Assembly: GCA_910585555.1 (NCBI GenBank)
Contig: CAJUFU010000013.1
Coordinates: forward strand, 36,451-59,472
Source: an uncultured Lachnospiraceae bacterium
GTDB lineage: Bacteria > Bacillota > Clostridia > Lachnospirales > Lachnospiraceae
DNA: 23,022 bases
Reading direction: 5' to 3'
In this document: piece after piece, positions 22,927 to 23,022 of the stretch
Layout of the letters: each line of letters opens with the position of its first letter
How positions within the stretch are numbered: position 1 is the first letter of the stretch
Notes under the pieces: model-generated
What the model was told of the DNA's origin: nothing
The model's input: only the letters and a program-made list of their open reading frames with translations
The model's database searches: none
Made by a program: the position numbers and the translations under genes

Positions 22927-23022
22927 TTACATATTAAATTTAATAAAATTCATGATCCATCTGTTAGACAAATTCTTTAGGTTAGAATCGATGATGGGGT
23001 AAACGAAAAAGCAGTTTTGGCA
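22927..23022 (-). CDS. 3' end of an unidentified minus-strand gene
   Basis: An open frame enters from the right edge and ends at TAA (22929-22927). The visible 31 residues begin CQNCFFVYPIID and end FIKFNM. They contain a CxxC pair but are too short to identify. The terminator immediately after the stop supports a real gene end. The base composition is AT-rich. The product is unknown; a gene of an inserted element that interrupts the relaxase remnant is one possibility. Confidence 0.4.
   Translation of the reverse strand, partial: CQNCFFVYPIIDSNLKNLSNRWIMNFIKFNM

Overview
The window looks like a chromosomal segment of a gut-type Firmicute, most likely a member of the Lachnospiraceae. The reasons are the gene families present (a 6-TM methyl-accepting protein, a TFIIB-type zinc-ribbon protein, a GDT1-family exporter behind a manganese-riboswitch-like leader, a cysteine-less PurF paralogue, RlmD/RumA, PcrA), strong AGGAGG ribosome-binding sites, sigma-A-type promoters and moderate GC content. 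The assignment rests on recalled family distribution, not on a search.

Region 1 (1-4080, all minus strand) holds a partial zinc-ribbon protein, a GDT1-type Mn exporter with its own promoter, yybP-ykoY-like riboswitch and intrinsic terminator, a PurF-like protein that lacks the glutaminase nucleophile, and a small degenerate GGDEF protein with its own promoter.

Region 2 (4120-6300) is a self-contained regulatory pair. A MerR-family activator (plus strand) converges on a membrane-anchored serine hydrolase (minus strand). Nearly identical dyads sit at both promoters, and the hydrolase promoter has the 19-bp spacer typical of MerR-activated promoters. A shared hairpin that includes the MerR stop codon separates them.

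Region 3 (6337-8330, plus) contains a decayed chemoreceptor gene (amber stop, internal deletion, frameshift in an A7 run) and a small secreted His/Cys-rich protein with its own promoter.

Region 4 (8342-19640, minus) contains a GmrSD-like DUF262/DUF1524 nuclease with an extra C-terminal PUA/EVE-like domain, RlmD-type rRNA methyltransferase, a small acidic-tailed membrane protein, PcrA helicase, an SPFH/zinc-ribbon protein, PspA, a 6-TM chemoreceptor and an EamA transporter. The chemoreceptor, PspA and SPFH genes form a tight operon behind one promoter, which suggests envelope-stress sensing and response.

Region 5 (about 19690-23022) is accessory DNA. It has palindromes and a tRNA-3'-end-like scrap, an AT-rich Phd/YefM-RelE/ParE toxin-antitoxin pair, a promoter with a long structured leader ending in an attenuator-like hairpin ahead of a secreted Ser-rich protein, a frameshifted HTH regulator, a multiply broken relaxase remnant of Tn1549-type elements, and the 3' end of an unidentified gene at the right edge. 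It is best read as the eroded remains of an integrative conjugative element.
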